Positions 1 to 7,871 of a stretch of 13,161 nt of DNA are shown piece by piece. The position numbers were made by a program, and so were the translations under genes. Within the stretch, counting starts at the first letter, position 1. Every line of letters begins with the position of its first letter. The notes under the pieces were generated by a model that saw nothing but the letters and a program-made list of their open reading frames with translations, did not search any database and was not told the DNA's origin. Source of the DNA: Mucidula mucida (lineage: Eukaryota; Basidiomycota; Agaricomycetes; Agaricales; Physalacriaceae); assembly GCA_015501055.1 (NCBI GenBank), contig JADNYV010000903.1:1-13161 (forward strand), read 5' to 3'.

Positions 1-33
1 GACAACAGAAGGTGAGGGGAGAGAGAGGCTTAC

Positions 34-579
34 AAGCACCAGACGAGGTGGCGAAGCTGTCGCGGACTTGTTTCGGTGTTCTCCCGCCCTGGGCGCATGT
101 ATATTATCGGACGGCCATCTTTATCAAAGCCATTGATGATGCTTCACACGTCAAACATTAGGAATGTGATTTTTGAAGAGAATACTATACATTTTGCCCG
201 TTTCGCTTTCGATTCTGACGTCCTCGGGGACTATCAAGTCGGGTTTGAACTCGCGACGCCATTCAAGGGTGGCTTTGATGCGCTTCTGGGCATCGGGGAA
301 ATTCCATTGGCCGAGCGCATATAGCGAGGCATGGTCGGGCTTGTTGAGCCACCTACGCTCCCAAGGATGGTAGGGATCACTCTCTGGGAGCAACAGCGTG
401 TCTGCATACTGCCCTCACGGTTAGATCAACTATCCGGGTAAAGACTACGGCATCTAGCGTACCTCTTTCAGCGCCACAATGTGGGCCTTTTGTTCGTCAG
501 AGTAGTTGTGAATGGGGCCGACCTTTACAGAGTTGTCGGGGACGGTGAGTACCTTGTTTGTCGTCGCAGTGGCGGCCAT
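34..579 (-). CDS. Sec14-like CRAL-TRIO lipid-transfer protein, 5' part (runs off left edge)
   Basis: Three exons are readable on the minus strand: 579-463 (39 codons from the ATG), 408-191 and 141-34. Introns are 462-409 and 190-142, and a third begins at 33 with GTAAGC. Exon 2 gives the helical CRAL-TRIO N-terminal region, with WERRWLNKPDHASL and then ATLEWRREFKPDLI at about residues 55-95. Exon 3 opens the lipid-binding domain with INGFDKDGRPIIYMRPGREN and ends in LRHLVWC. The phases (0, 2, 2) join without a stop. This RPGR-N-TETS-RQ-LRHLV signature is typical of fungal Sec14 homologues near Pdr16/Sfh3, which move phosphatidylinositol or sterols between membranes; that subfamily call is from memory. 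About 147 codons are present, so roughly half of the protein, including the rest of the pocket, is missing. The start is the first ATG in the conserved frame, and the gene is divergent from thioredoxin. Confidence 0.88.
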
Positions 580-1011
580 GGTGGTTGGGAAGAAAATGAA
601 ATGGGCATGCTGGAAAGCGGCCGATGGGTACAAGAATATCATTACGTGAAATTATTCACTCTTGATGCGTCACCGGCAGATGCGATCGGTCCGTTAAAAC
701 CGAGCCCGAGAGATGACTGTTCCTCGGTGTGATATCTTGAGAGCAGGATTCGAGGCGAGTTTACTGCGAAAAGAGAGCATTTCGAGCTAGAATATGCAGT
801 TAGAACGACTATAACGTCTTCTGGTGTGCGGGTTATAGTGGAGGAGCCGAGTTCCATCTCGGTAACTGGTTAGAGTACTAACGGGGCCTACGTGATGAAT
901 GCATTGAATCTCCTGCCTGTGGTCGCCGCCGCCGCTGCAACAGCGTCCCGCCAAATTGAGGATCACTAAATGTCGGTTTGTCCCGAGGAAACAATGGTGT
1001 CTCGGAGAGGC

Positions 1012-1018
1012 TTAGTAA
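1012..1018 (+). promoter_or_regulatory. Yap1/AP-1-type response element TTAGTAA
   Basis: The heptamer TTAGTAA lies about 97 bp upstream of the thioredoxin ATG. In yeasts TTAGTAA/TTACTAA is the known binding site of the Yap1/Pap1 bZIP oxidative-stress regulators, and thioredoxin genes are classic targets. The match is exact, but a 7-mer can occur by chance, so function is inferred from position and the downstream gene. Confidence 0.4.
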
Positions 1019-1022
1019 ATCC

Positions 1023-1028
1023 CACGTG
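1023..1028. promoter_or_regulatory. E-box CACGTG
   Basis: The palindromic hexamer CACGTG sits 4 bp after the TTAGTAA element and about 86 bp before the thioredoxin ATG. It is the usual site for bHLH factors (Cbf1/Pho4-like in fungi). It is a chance-prone hexamer; only its closeness to the stress element makes it worth recording. Confidence 0.3.
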
Positions 1029-1114
1029 ACCGCATATGTGCTCACCAATCTAATCGTGATCCGGAGACAAAAAAACGCAATCCGTGTAACCCACCTCAAC
1101 CTCATACCACCACC

Positions 1115-1754
1115 ATGGCTCCCGAACCCATCAACAGTCTCGCTGATTTCCAGAAGATCGTGAGTTGCTCGAGACGTGGTACAAACCTCCGCTAATTGTC
1201 TATATTCTGCAGATTAACGGCGATAAGCCTGCCGTCATCGACTTTTGGGCAACATGGTGTGGCCCGTGCAGAATGATCTCTCCCATCTTCAAGAAGTTTG
1301 CCGAACAAGAACCATACTCAGGTGTCGGATTCTACACCGTCGACGTTGATGAGCAGCCCGACATCTCGCAAGAGGTCCAGGTCACTGCTGTAAGTAACCC
1401 AATGCATGGCGAAAAGCGATATTTCTGACAAAGAATTGCTTAGATGCCTACTTTCCTCGCGTTCAAGGGCGGAAACAAGATCGGGCAATCTATGGGTGCC
1501 ATTCCTGCCAATCTGCAGGTGTGTAGCGCTATTACGGGTGCTGATTTCGATATCTGAAACCGCGTATTTTAGGCTCTTGTGAAGACTGCTGCAGAGGCTG
1601 TCACTCCTGAGGCTGCTGCCACTCCTGCTCCCGGAGCGCCTCCCGCTGAAGCGGCAACCGATGTACCCGCCGCCCAAGGTGCGTTACTTCGTTTAGCAAG
1701 TCACTCTCATATACTTAACTAGGATCTCTAGCTGTTGAAGAGCCCAAGGCATGA
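1115..1754 (+). CDS. trx: Thioredoxin with Ala/Pro-rich C-terminal extension
   Basis: Five exons: 1115-1159, 1213-1389, 1444-1518, 1573-1678 and 1732-1754, giving about 141 residues. The product is a cytosolic thiol-disulfide reductase, reduced by thioredoxin reductase, that serves peroxiredoxins, ribonucleotide reductase and PAPS reductase. The active site FWATWCGPCRM has its cysteines at 31 and 34. The cis-proline is at 76 in MPTF, and VDVDEQPDI follows the active-site helix. The thioredoxin fold fills about residues 6-105, and LQALVKTAAE forms the last helix. A low-complexity tail of about 35 residues rich in Ala, Pro and Glu follows, ending EEPKA; ordinary thioredoxins stop near 105. The last intron offers two in-frame acceptors (AG at 1721-1722 or 1730-1731), which would differ by three residues. 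I prefer the second because the first lies only a few bases from a TTAAC branch-like motif. The first exon begins at the only suitable ATG, in a strong context. Confidence 0.93.
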
Positions 1755-2270
1755 TTAGAAGTCTCAAACTGTACACTTATCGCTATTCATATGTAATCCG
1801 AATTTTGTTGCCACATACGTCTCCTTGCGGTCCATCGATTTGGTCGGACAGTGGTCACTACTGCACTCTAGTTCGGATGCATGTCAACAAGGAAAAGAAA
1901 GTTCCTGCACTTGCGGCGTTGATCACAAAATTCGGTGCATGAGTTTAATGCATGATATCTATCATTCTTTCCGTTGCTTCCGCTGGAAGTTGAAGATTAA
2001 GATAAGATGAGCATTCTGGTTAAGAATAAGGTCAAATTCAAGATCTTCAGTCTTCACGTATCCTTCTTGGCGCGGTATTACCTCAAGCAAAACGCTGGTG
2101 TCACTGATGTGCAGCGCGCCTCTACAAAATAGAATGCCGGCCGGCACATCAACTCGGTTCTGTCTCTTACCACCACCATCTGCTCGTTCCTCTTTGTACG
2201 TGACTGCAACCGTATTCTTGGCGACGACTAAAGCAGATTCAGTCCAACCTTTCCCGGATACCCTCGCAAA
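1755..2270 (+). other. Intergenic: thioredoxin 3' UTR and RBM25-like 5' region
   Basis: These 516 bp lie between two genes on the same strand. Several short open frames cross it on both strands, but none shows a family signature, and the longer ones run into the RBM25-like exon in a wrong frame. It presumably contains the thioredoxin 3' UTR and the promoter of the next gene. I saw no clear TATA box, repeat or RNA gene. Confidence 0.5.
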
Positions 2271-4345
2271 ATGCAACCCTTTCCAAACCGAATGGGACTT
2301 GGTCTGTCTCCCCCTCTGCCGTCGTTTGGCCAAGGACCCTCAATGTCTGCTCTCGCACAGCAGCAGGCCCAGCGAAATATGCACTTTGTCCCGCCTCAGG
2401 CCCAGAAGTTCACCACTCTCTTCATCGGCTCCATATCAGGTGGCATCCAAGATTCCTTTCTTAACCAGCTCCTCGATGTGTGTAACGTTCCGTACATTAT
2501 ACCGACTTTTTCTGACAAAATGTTGCATAGGCCTGCGGTCCAATAAAATCTTTCAAGCGATTGATTACACCGGCCAACAAGCCCCAAGGATTTGGCTTTG
2601 CGGAATTTGAGGAACCGGACGCTGCGTTGCGCGCCATAGAATTGTTGAATGGTGTTGAGCTTCCGGCATTGGAGGACGGATGTGCCAATAAAAAGCTACT
2701 GGTGCGTCTTATAATCCTTTTCGTCCCTAGTGCTCGCCCACGTCGACTCGCATCTAGGTCAAAGCAGACGAAAAGACCCGCGCATTCCTCGATGCATATC
2801 AATCACAGCGGATGTTGACAAACGTGCGTTCTATCCATTCTTCCTTCGCATTATATTTATGTTCCCGTAGCTCGACGAAGCAAAGCAAAAAGACTCCAAA
2901 TCCAGAATCGCAGCTCTCGTCGACCAAATCAACAAAACCTCTGAAGACGCAGCCAACCAGGGCCTCATTGACCGCGAAAAATATGTTATTCCTCCTCATC
3001 TCCACGACCTGCAAGAAGCCGACCTCCCAGAGACGCAGCGCGGGCTTGTCATTTCCGAAATAGCGCAATTCCGTGAAAGGGCGGCCAAAAGGGAACGCGA
3101 AAAACTGCGAGAGGCCATGCCGCCGGTGACCCCCAGTGGACCAAAGATGCGTGAGTGGGGCAAGCCACAGCAACAACAGAGTCAGCCCTCTCCCCAGGCC
3201 TTTGGCAAAGGAGTACAAGGATATAGCAAACCTGTTGGCTTTGTCAAGGCGGGTGGTGGCGATACCGACAGGTCAACTCCCAGAAGAACGGACGAGGAAA
3301 TGGAGCGCGAGCGGAAGGAGGCGCGGAAACGGGACGAAGAAGTGTCATTCAGAGACGTCCGTTTCATTGATCCTTTTCTTTCCATTTTCTGACATTTGTA
3401 CAGCGGGAACGACGTTATGAGCCTCGGGAACGATCTCGTATCAATGCTCTAGAACGAGCCATATATCGAGTGCAGGCCAATAAAGAAGCAGAGGAGCGCG
3501 ACCGAATAGAGATGCGCGCCCGCCTCGACGTCTGGGATGACGATGAAAGTGACGAGGTTTTCTACGTCGACCGCGCCCGGTGGCGCCAGCTTCGCGCGCG
3601 TCGTCTGGAAGCTGAGGAAGCTGCAGACGCAAAGTCGCGGCGGTTCGAGGAGCAGGAAGCAGAGAATTTGCGCCGCGAGTCTGAAGACTTTTTGGCACGC
3701 CAGATGGACGAGATGCAGGCTCTTGCGGAGGAGCAGCGCAAGGCGGGCATGCTGCTTGATGACGGAGCACCGCTCAAACTGACGGTGACTATGGCGAAAG
3801 AGAAGGAGGAGATCAAGGAGAAGATGGAAAAGGCGACAGTGTTTGCGCAGGACGAGGAGGACGAGGATGCGGTCAAGAAACGCAAGGTACCGCTGGTGAA
3901 ACTTGACTTCAGCGTGGCGGAGAGCGGGGAGCAGGCGCGCGCGAGGCTGGAAAAGATCCGGCAAAGTGTGCCGACGGACAAGGAGACGTTATTCAAGTCC
4001 AAGGTTCGGTGGGACGGGTTGTCGGATGTGATGATTGACAGGAAGTTGGAGCCGCTGGTGAAGCGATTGATGATCAAATACCTCGGTGAGATGGAAGAGG
4101 AAGATCTGATCATGTTTGTTTTGGAGCATCTCAAGGATCATAAAGGTCCGCAGAAGCTTGTCGAAGGGCTTGAACCGGTATGTGCGCTGTGCTGTTCCTG
4201 ACCCTTGTACTGACTATACGTTCAGGTGCTCGAGGAGGAAGCCATCGAGCTTGTTGTGAGCGTGTGGCGGCAAGTCATTTTTGAGAGCATGGCGTATGGG
4301 GAAGGGCTGCATAGCGAGAAGGTGTTTGTCGATTCTGTGGTTTAG
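2271..4345 (+). CDS. RBM25: RBM25-like splicing factor (RRM + charged coiled coil + PWI domain)
   Basis: Six exons: 2271-2477, 2531-2701, 2758-2823, 2871-3356, 3404-4177 and 4226-4345, about 607 residues. All junctions are phase 0. An N-terminal RRM spans about residues 47-130, with RNP2 TLFIGSI at 49-55 and RNP1 KPQGFGFAEF at 86-95. Next comes a very charged Arg/Glu/Lys middle (about 145-480, likely helical or coiled coil, with Gln/Pro-rich patches near 240). The C-terminal PWI domain starts near 507 (SKVRWDGL) and contains KRLMIKYLGEMEEEDLIMFV and a VWRQVIFE helix. RRM, then charged region, then PWI is the RBM25/Snu71 plan: a nuclear, U1 snRNP-linked factor acting in 5' splice-site choice, whose PWI domain binds nucleic acid. 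Length is within the fungal range and below the roughly 840 residues of the human protein. The exon 4 donor is GTCCGT, a weaker match than the others. Confidence 0.9.
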
Positions 4346-4959
4346 GTGCGTAGCCATTCGAGTATACTGAGATGTACATGTTTTTGCTATCGCGCCGAGG
4401 CGGGGTTGGAGAGGGCCGATTGTGTGTAATTATGTCGCCGTGAGTTTCACCATTTGAATGCTGTTAATAATGATTATTCCGTTTCTTTGCCTTGATGCTA
4501 TGATAGCCCTTGTTTGATTGATGCGAGTTTCATCGATGCTTGGCTTTGGGTTTAATGTCGTGTGCTGCAAAAATGAAATCTCCATTTCACAACGGGCGCA
4601 TTAACTCACCGTCGCGTCGAAGCGAAGTCTAGATTACAAGACAGAGGATGTGCTACACTTTGCGTTCGATTGAGCCGTACATACGTAGTATACGATACAG
4701 CTAAAAATCGCTTTGAATCTCTTACCGACATGGTCGCGTCACCCTTCCCTCGGTGCACACGTGAGTCCACCGTCCTACCGCTTCAACCACTCTTGTCTCC
4801 TCTACCAGATTGAAATCGGTAACTTCACGCCGAATCACAACATGCCCCGTTAGCTCCTCCTTCACGTTATGATAATACAGACCAAGAACCATAGTCAGGC
4901 ACCACTCAACTCCCACGCTTCTCAACGTTTTCTTCAACCTCCTATTTCGTCTCTTCAAC
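4346..4959. other. Intergenic between RBM25-like and HNH genes
   Basis: These 614 bp lie between two plus-strand genes. A minus-strand open frame crosses 4722-5144, but it overlaps the well-supported HNH exon 1 and looks like a shadow. The stretch should hold the RBM25-like 3' end and the HNH promoter. I saw no RNA gene, repeat family or obvious TATA box. Confidence 0.5.
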
Positions 4960-6205
4960 ATGTCTGGCGGCGACTTCCGTCCAGTACATTTCGAATCAAC
5001 ATGTACTATCCTCACATGCACGTCTGAAGAATTCCAAGACATGTACAATGATGCGAATCTTGACGACGACGTGTTGCTAAACATAATCCGGACGTACCGC
5101 GATGAACTGGTCGCTGCCAATCTGGATAAACTGCTGCAAGGCATGCTTCTTCACGCTCCGACTCGCGCCGGGCGGCGCTATGTGGCTGTTGCGCTGCATA
5201 TTGCGCATCGCAAAGGCGCGGATGCCGTCGTTGGCGTGGCTCGGGCGTGGATGGATAATTTGTTCCTCATGAGTAAGTTTTCTTTTCAGCATTCTATGCC
5301 TAATTATAATGAACTCTGAGGAAGAATGTTTTTCTTAATAGTGCTCTCCATCTCCCGTGCCTCGTATAAAGTTGAGACGCCCACCTTTGACGACATAGAT
5401 AGATCAGAGCTGAGAGCCACGGTTCGTATTCACCACGAGGGGAAGATAACTTCTTTCTTATGAATTATCCAGCTAGGTGTCCGTGAGGGCTACCGATGCG
5501 CCATCACGCGCTCTTTCGATAGACAGCGAGTTTTGGAGCTTATGGCGGAGGGTAGAGAGGATGAGATCCCTGAAGCACCGCAGAGTGTCATGGCTGCGGT
5601 GCACATCATGCCGTTGTTGCTCAACAATTTCATAGATACATCCACGACGGTATGTTGTTACCTAGTACAGTTTTTTTGCTTCCTCAGCTCAAGTCGGTTT
5701 TGTTTTCAACAGGAAAGAGCCCGCACATGGGACATGCTTCGCTCATGGACAGGTATCGACTCCATAACCGCGTCTGATATACACACGCCAGCCAACACTA
5801 TCCTGATGACGCTCGCCGAACACCTTGCATTCGCAAGGTTCCAGTTGTATTTTGACAAAGAAGCTGTAGGTAAACAACGTTCTTCTTGTTATCCTGAGCG
5901 CTCATCATAATATGTTATAGTTTCCCAATAAACCGAACAAATACAGAGTGCGGCCTATCAGGGCTGGCTTGTATATGAGCTCTGGGAAAAGGGAAGCAGA
6001 TGTGGAATTCAACACAATGTCCGAGGTGGACCCTCCGAATCCGGATTTCCTGAGGATACATGCCGCCTTTGCAAAGGTGTTGCATCTCAGCGGGGCCGCA
6101 GACCGGTTTGAGTGGGATGAAGATGATGAACGAGAACTTGACCCCCACCGGACCGTTGATTTTGCTCAGGATCTTAGCCGTCGTCTAGTTATCTCTGCAA
6201 TGTAG
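4960..6205 (+). CDS. HNH_2-type nuclease-domain protein, with uncertain frame at its last intron
   Basis: Exons: 4960-5272, 5342-5421, 5473-5649, 5713-5869 and 5949-6205, about 327 residues in this model. An N-terminal helical region of about 130 residues precedes an HNH-like core: REGYRCAIT (Cys140), then AVHIMP (His175), then TPANTILMTLAEHLAF (Asn218, His227). These match the C..xT, AHIxP and PxNxLxL..xH spacing of the fungal HNH_2 family, which is common in agaricomycetes and of unknown physiological role; nuclease activity is not shown. The C-terminal part is acidic (DRFEWDEDDERELD). The last intron is doubtful. Intron 5866-5921 would give FPNKPN, which then loses frame by one base before YRVRP at 5942, while intron 5870-5948 (GTAAAC donor, weak GAG acceptor) keeps one frame but skips those residues. 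Acceptor CAG at 5471-5472 was chosen for exon 3 because the later TAG breaks the frame. Confidence 0.72.
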
Positions 6206-6424
6206 ACGAGTTTCCCTTTTGCGATGAGTTGACATTGGAGTGGACAATACTAAAGGCATATGGATGTACTAGTAGTAGGATAGGACATCAGAAGTAGCCT
6301 ACCAAGTCCTTCCGTCGCAACTCAGAACTGCGGGGAGGGGGGTCCTAGATAACGCACATGCACGTCAATGAAGCTGTTGAGATGAAAGATTATAATAGTT
6401 CCTCAAGTTTCATGTTAAGAAGCG
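6206..6424. other. Intergenic, HNH 3' region
   Basis: These 219 bp lie between the HNH stop codon and the tRNA. No coding potential or recognisable RNA was seen. The region probably contains the HNH polyadenylation site and the tRNA upstream flank. Confidence 0.4.
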
Positions 6425-6530
6425 TCGGATATGGTGTAACGGCTAACATTAGCGCCTCTCATGAACCATCAGGTCGTTCATTCTCCGCGGCAGTGCGCGC
6501 TAGCTCGGGGTTCGATTCCCCGTATCCGAA
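6425..6530 (+). tRNA. trnE(CTC): tRNA-Glu(CTC) with a 34-nt intron
   Basis: The acceptor arms TCGGATA (6425-6431) and TATCCGA (6523-6529) pair over 7 bp. The D-arm GTGT/ACAT encloses AACGGCTA. The anticodon stem is AGCGC (6451-6455) with GCGCT (6497-6501), and the T-arm is CGGGG-TTCGATT-CCCCG. The loop begins C-T-CTC-A, so the anticodon is CTC (6458-6460), reading GAG codons. An intron at 6462-6495 sits after position 37, the canonical place for nuclear tRNA introns removed by the Sen endonuclease. The mature RNA would be 72 nt before CCA addition. Box A (GGTGTAACGG) and box B (GGTTCGATTCC) are both inside. Confidence 0.93.
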
Positions 6531-6537
6531 ATAAAGA

Positions 6538-6543
6538 TTTTTT
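6538..6543 (+). terminator. RNA polymerase III terminator T6
   Basis: A run of six T begins 8 nt after the tRNA discriminator base. Pol III ends transcription at such short T-runs on the non-template strand, and both position and length fit the tRNA gene. Confidence 0.75.
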
Positions 6544-7035
6544 ACTTTGATTTATGCCGGTACGTGTCTAAAGTGGCGCAGCCGTCAAGCGGGCAGTTTT
6601 TCGTCTATTTGAATTTTATACTGCTCAAGAGCTGTTGCCTCAGGCAACAGCTTTACCCTATCCTTTTACTACTTACACGGTCCGTCCTTAGCTATTCAGT
6701 TGGTGTAGGCGGAATCTAAGTAACATTGTAACAGTCTCAGGAATGGGACAAACAAGTCGTGCCAGCGACGCGTGGAGTGCAGCCCATGGGCGGAAGTCTG
6801 TTCATTGTTCCCAAAGAATGTACGTGTTGATGCAGTAGCAGCCATTACTTTCGACTATCAAAAAGTCTGCCGAAGACAATTCGTCGTGGATTATCGCAAG
6901 CGGGGCGACGATATAATCCTATATTTGCCCACCTTTCATCGAAAACAAAACAGCTCCAATAGTCGTCCAACTCGCAGACTAAACACTCATTGCAGGAATT
7001 ACAGTGCATAAAATATCGTGAGTCCAAAATGGATG
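6544..7035. other. Intergenic between tRNA and p24 gene, with a perfect short hairpin
   Basis: These 492 bp hold no supported gene. A plus-strand open frame at 6772-7011 has no family signature and no plausible partner exon. The only structured element is the inverted repeat at 6630-6652. The right end should hold the 3' UTR of the minus-strand p24 gene. Confidence 0.5.
6630..6652. repeat. Perfect 10-bp inverted repeat with 3-nt loop
   Basis: AGCTGTTGCC and GGCAACAGCT are exact reverse complements separated by TCA. Transcribed, this makes a compact GC-containing stem. It lies about 100 bp after the tRNA terminator and some 380 bp past the p24 stop codon. No T-run follows it on the plus strand, so a bacterial-style terminator reading does not apply. 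Its role is unknown. Confidence 0.8.
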
Positions 7036-7823
7036 CTATCGCATCTGCCTATCCTCAAAGAACCTCTGTGGAAGGTGAGGGAGAGTAGGTTTAAGTGTAA
7101 AGAACCCATACCTTGAGATGTCTCAACTGCCAAGCACAGGTTCCAACCAAGACTACAATCTGCACGACGCTGTACCACACTGCTCGTGAATTGGTAGCCT
7201 CGCTGAGATTTCTGTAGTCCGCCTCGCGTTCTCGCTGGTACTGCTGCTCGCGGCGTATGTCTTCCAGCTTCTGGTTCAAGTCCCTGATTTTGGACGCCAT
7301 CTCGGAGACATGGGCGCGGTCGTGCTCTGCACTGGCCTTGGTCTTGCCCACTACGATATCGAGGTATAGGCGGATATGGGTAGACGAGAACCACGACGTG
7401 TAGTTGGTTGAGAGACATATTGAGTGGTCGCCCGAGTCGTGAGAGGTGAAGGTGAAGCGGCCGTCAGAGGGACCTTTGGTTTTGACGACGATTTCGCCAG
7501 TATCGACTTCCTGCAATGACAAGTGAATACGTGTTCAGCAATGCCGGGGAGGGCGCACCTCTACTTGGACGTGTATGCCGAGCTCTTCATCTTTGACATA
7601 GTTTTGCTGTGCCTCTGACCACTCTAGGGCTCTATAATGACCTGTTGGTTGTTAGTGAGAATCGTGATGATGACAGTATGCGCGCCGCACCCTCGACAAC
7701 AGTGTCCGTTGGGAGCTCCTCGATGAAACAGCGTTTCTCATTAGCATCGAGATAGAAATGCAGCGCGTTTGCGAGCGCAAAGCACAGCGACAGAAAGCAG
7801 AGCGGTATCAGGGGATGGCGCAT
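7036..7823 (-). CDS. p24/emp24/GOLD family cargo receptor, alpha-class (TMED9/Erp1-like)
   Basis: Exons on the minus strand: 7823-7691, 7641-7559, 7510-7112 and 7065-7036, giving 214 residues, the usual p24 length. A signal peptide (residues 1-20, hydrophobic [11 protein letters not shown]) precedes [18 protein letters not shown]. The lumenal GOLD domain has the expected cysteine pair, Cys32 and Cys104 (HSICLS), and GRFTFTSH. N108 in NYTS is a glycosylation sequon. A coiled coil (about 135-175, ending [10 protein letters not shown]) precedes [12 protein letters not shown], a transmembrane helix (about 183-200) and [16 protein letters not shown]. The [16 protein letters not shown] and SE-TN-R-W-S signatures match alpha-class p24 proteins, which cycle between ER and Golgi in COPI/COPII vesicles and sort GPI-anchored and other cargo. 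The FF COPII signal is present, but the usual terminal KKxx is not. The ATG is the only one placing a signal peptide first; its neighbour CAF40 starts 48 bp away on the other strand. Confidence 0.92.
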
Positions 7824-7871
7824 GGAGGGAAAAGTCACCTGTCACGCGTTACTCTGCACTTTTCTCTCGCC
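7824..7871. promoter_or_regulatory. 48-bp gap between divergent p24 and CAF40 start codons
   Basis: Only 48 bp separate the two ATGs. There is no room for two separate core promoters and 5' UTRs, so the transcription starts of each gene probably lie at or inside the other gene's first exon. The segment shows no TATA box and has a CT-rich stretch (ACTTTTCTCTCGCC) just before the CAF40 ATG. Confidence 0.55.

Larger units (their letters stand above)
580..1114. promoter_or_regulatory. Shared divergent promoter region of the Sec14-like and thioredoxin genes
   Basis: These 535 bp separate two outward-facing start codons. I see no gene in it: the open frames are short and resemble no family. It must hold both promoters. 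On the thioredoxin side it has a TTAGTAA site and a CACGTG E-box (listed separately) and a start context of CCACCACC before ATGG that fits the eukaryotic initiation consensus well. No clear TATA box was found for either gene. Confidence 0.6.

Noticed and set aside
642..1105. Minus-strand frames in the Sec14/thioredoxin spacer
   Set aside because: No signature, and they sit in an obvious divergent promoter region.
2098..2610. 170-codon plus-strand frame overlapping the start of the RBM25-like gene
   Set aside because: It is out of frame with the clear RRM exons and has no family features; a shadow.
3449..4134. Long minus-strand frames opposite the RBM25-like exon 5, rich in Ser, Leu or Arg
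   Set aside because: They are complementary artefacts of the charged, GC-rich coding strand.
4722..5144. 140-codon minus-strand frame
   Set aside because: It overlaps HNH exon 1, which has better support from splice phases and the downstream HNH core.
6772..7011. Plus-strand 79-codon frame
   Set aside because: No family resemblance, no partner exon, and it lies in the 3' flank of the minus-strand p24 gene.
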